Shown piece by piece: positions 32,696-33,679 of a stretch of DNA of 33,679 nt (position 1 is its first letter; every line of letters begins with the position of its first letter). Made by a program: the position numbers and the translations under genes. The notes under the pieces were generated by a model. It was not told the origin of the DNA. It did no database searches and saw only the letters and a list, made by a program, of their open reading frames with translations. Origin of the DNA: SIG587 sp045531585 (GTDB lineage: Bacteria; Bacillota; Clostridia; Oscillospirales; Acutalibacteraceae); contig JAZSEH010000023.1 of NCBI GenBank assembly GCA_045531585.1, forward strand, positions 1 through 33,679, given 5' to 3'.

Positions 32696-32742
32696 GGCAC
32701 AACTTAAATATCGTGGGGTAGAGCAGCTGGTAGCTCGTCGGG
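32696..32742 (+). pseudogene. Duplicated upstream flank and 5' half of initiator tRNA
   Basis: This 47-base stretch matches 32925-32970 (flank plus the acceptor, D-arm and anticodon 5' strand of tRNA-fMet) with one single-base indel and two substitutions. After CGTCGGG at 32736-32742 the two copies diverge: the intact gene continues into the CAT anticodon, this copy into unrelated GC-rich sequence. It therefore lacks anticodon loop, T-arm and acceptor 3' strand. Confidence 0.75.
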
Positions 32743-32924
32743 TAACGTTGCGAGCGCACCCGGTGGGTGATACAGCGAGCTAACGGAAGCGCCGCGGTCA
32801 AAAGTTGCAGGTGGCAAAAACCGACCGCAACTTTTGGGCACCGCAAGAGGGCAAGCAAATGCAGCGCATTTGTGAGAATGAGCCCCCGAGCGTGTAAGAT
32901 AAAGGTAAGCCGAACCTATAAAAC
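32743..32924 (+). ncRNA. GC-rich structured segment between tRNA copies, possible ncRNA
   Basis: It has no convincing ORF. Hairpins include CACCC-GGT-GGGTG (32757-32769), CAAAAGTTGC/GCAACTTTTG (32799-32808 with 32827-32836, extended by GCGGT/ACCGC) and CAAATGC-AGC-GCATTTG (32856-32872). It should be transcribed from the promoter at 32653-32681 and released by tRNA processing. No known RNA family is recognised. Confidence 0.45.
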
Positions 32925-32939
32925 GGCACAACTAAATAT

Positions 32940-33015
32940 CGCGGGGTAGAGCAGCTGGTAGCCCGTCGGGCTCATAACCCGGAGGTCGCAGGTTCAAGTC
33001 CTGTCCCCGCAACCA
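32940..33015 (+). tRNA. tRNA-fMet (CAT), initiator
   Basis: A complete cloverleaf with encoded CCA (33013-33015). The acceptor arm 5' CGCGGGG faces CCCCGCA, leaving the unpaired C1-A72 typical of bacterial initiator tRNA. The anticodon stem carries GGG/CCC pairs around CTCATAA, and the T-arm contains GGTTCAAGTC. It is followed directly by a terminator. Confidence 0.97.
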
Positions 33016-33046
33016 AAAAATCTCGTTCTTTGGAACGAGATTTTTT
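33016..33046 (+). terminator. Terminator of the tRNA-fMet unit
   Basis: TCTCGTTC (33021-33028) pairs with GAACGAGA (33033-33040); the A-run to the left pairs with the T6 run to the right. Confidence 0.9.
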
Positions 33047-33048
33047 AT

Positions 33049-33237
33049 CCATTGCGAAAGCAATGGCATATCATCAACGATAGCGTTGCTATCGTTGTAT
33101 CTCATTAGTCCGTTAGGACTGTATATCATCACGCTTTAGCGTGTATCAAGAGGCTTTCGCAATGATGATATACAAAACTAAAGTTTTGATGATATGCAAT
33201 TCCCACAGGAATTGATGATATACAATGCTTCGCATTG
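33049..33237. repeat. Array of seven different short hairpins joined by a conserved linker
   Basis: Hairpins: 33049-33066 (CCATTGC-GAAA-GCAATGG), 33076-33096, 33107-33120, 33130-33143, 33173-33188, 33197-33214 and 33223-33237. Stem sequences are all different, 5-9 bp and perfectly paired. The linkers on the left half read CATATCATCA, GTATCTCATTA and GTATATCATCA; on the right half the reverse complement appears as TGATGATATAC, TGATGATATGC and TGATGATATAC. CATTGCGAAAGC (33050-33061) recurs inverted at 33153-33164, giving the array a centre near 33145. The period is 23-31 bases. Function is unknown to me. Confidence 0.8.
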
Positions 33238-33263
33238 ATTTATTGTTGCCTTTGTGCTATACT
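33235..33263 (+). promoter_or_regulatory. Candidate promoter of the small membrane protein gene
   Basis: TTGATT (33235-33240), 17 bases, then TATACT (33258-33263) with extended TGc. The -35 overlaps the 3' end of the last hairpin of the array. Confidence 0.55.
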
Positions 33264-33282
33264 ACACACAGGCGGTGATTAT

Positions 33283-33567
33283 ATGAAAAAAGTTTTATTT
33301 ATAGTATCGGGCATATTGTCCTTGACTTACATTACATTCTTTTGTTTAAATATTTCTGATTTAGTGTCTAAACATATGGAATATGAGTTTTCTTGTCCGT
33401 TATATGTTATTTTATTTTCAGTTTTGCTGTTTATCGCTATGCTTGTAATATATAAAGTTAAACATTTTGATAAAAAGTTGTTTTTAATTCCTTTATTATT
33501 TTTTATATCTGCTATAATTACTTTTATTGTTGGTTATTTTACTCCTTGCGTGCATTGTACATTATAA
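33283..33567 (+). CDS. Small three-helix membrane protein, unknown
   Basis: The chosen start is the ATG at 33283 (94 aa, MKKVLFIVSG), preceded by GGCGGTGA; the longer frame would begin inside the hairpin array. Three hydrophobic segments are visible (about 3-23, 38-58 and 68-86), and the C-terminus carries a CVHC motif. Codons are AT-rich (TTA, TTT and ATT dominate), unlike the housekeeping genes, suggesting recent acquisition. I do not recognise the family. Confidence 0.6.
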   Translation: MKKVLFIVSGILSLTYITFFCLNISDLVSKHMEYEFSCPLYVILFSVLLFIAMLVIYKVKHFDKKLFLIPLLFFISAIITFIVGYFTPCVHCTL

Positions 33568-33679
33568 ATTAGAAAATTATCGGTTTTCAGGCACATTCCA
33601 TTCGTGTCATTAAGTTCAAAACTCCCAACAATGCGAACCGAAAAAGATATCGGTTCACAAAACCCAGAAACCCGGGCGG
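33568..33679. other. 3' end of window, no gene seen
   Basis: It contains one hairpin, GAACCGA (33635-33641) with TCGGTTC (33650-33656), without a clear T-run. Nothing else is supported. Confidence 0.4.

Noticed and set aside
32712..33012. Group I intron in tRNA-fMet
   Set aside because: The downstream tRNA is complete with its own 5' half, and no 3' exon follows a possible intron; no recognisable intron core was seen.
32704..33132. Two minus-strand ORFs (75 and 66 aa) across the tRNA region
   Set aside because: They are antisense to tRNA-fMet and its partial copy; the GQDLNLRPPGYEPD-type peptide is a well-known false translation of tRNA genes.
33049..33237. CRISPR array
   Set aside because: The repeated part is an 11-base linker that switches orientation, the variable parts are palindromes, the units are too short, and no cas genes are in the window.

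Overview
The window looks like a chromosome segment from an uncultured strictly anaerobic Clostridia member (Oscillospirales/Ruminococcaceae-like). This is inferred from [FeFe]-hydrogenase maturation genes, a ThyX-type thymidylate synthase, split cobalamin-dependent methionine synthase, a PASTA-domain kinase-like protein, Gram-positive wall enzymes and AT-rich intergenic promoters of sigma-A type. No species can be named from the sequence alone.

Layout. 1-3.7 kb: hydE (5' end cut by the window edge), hydG and hydF, the [FeFe]-hydrogenase H-cluster maturases; no hydA is present. 3.7-7.4 kb: zinc-ribbon membrane protein (-), FAD-dependent oxidoreductase (+), aldo/keto reductase with C-terminal ferredoxin-like cysteines (-) and a DUF1287 protein (-). 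7.4-11.3 kb: one-carbon/methionine operon of metF, a free-standing MetH reactivation domain, and metH lacking that domain. 11.4-13.8 kb: membrane XRE regulator divergent from a DegV-HlyIII pair. 13.8-19.9 kb: a six-gene minus-strand run thyX-tmk-DJ-1/PfpI-mltG-U32-class B PBP, joining dTMP supply, wall synthesis and probable tRNA modification. 20.1-24.7 kb: long-form PRPP synthetase; a small DUF1874/YddF-like protein under a perfect consensus promoter; a 0.4 kb array of structured repeats; a PASTA-type pseudokinase; a metallophosphoesterase. 24.8-30.2 kb: D-Ala-D-Ala carboxypeptidase, then a minus-strand amino-sugar operon (hexapeptide-repeat protein, glmM, glmS). 30.3-31.2 kb: formate/nitrite-type channel.

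The last 2.5 kb (31.2-33.68 kb) is accessory in character. It holds an unrecognised 154-aa protein, a start-less chimeric-looking fragment ending in a GH16-like lectin/glycanase fold, a transcription unit with a duplicated 5' half of initiator tRNA ahead of the intact tRNA-fMet, and an array of seven different short hairpins joined by a conserved linker (GTATATCATCA or its reverse complement). A small AT-rich membrane protein follows, with a promoter that begins inside the last hairpin.

The strongest candidates for something undescribed are two unrelated arrays built on the same principle, with variable, compensated hairpin stems and conserved linkers (21835-22175 and 33049-33237). Next come the DUF1874-like gene, the pseudokinase and the tRNA-fMet duplication. 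Function is unknown for both arrays; everything beyond the visible structure is inference.
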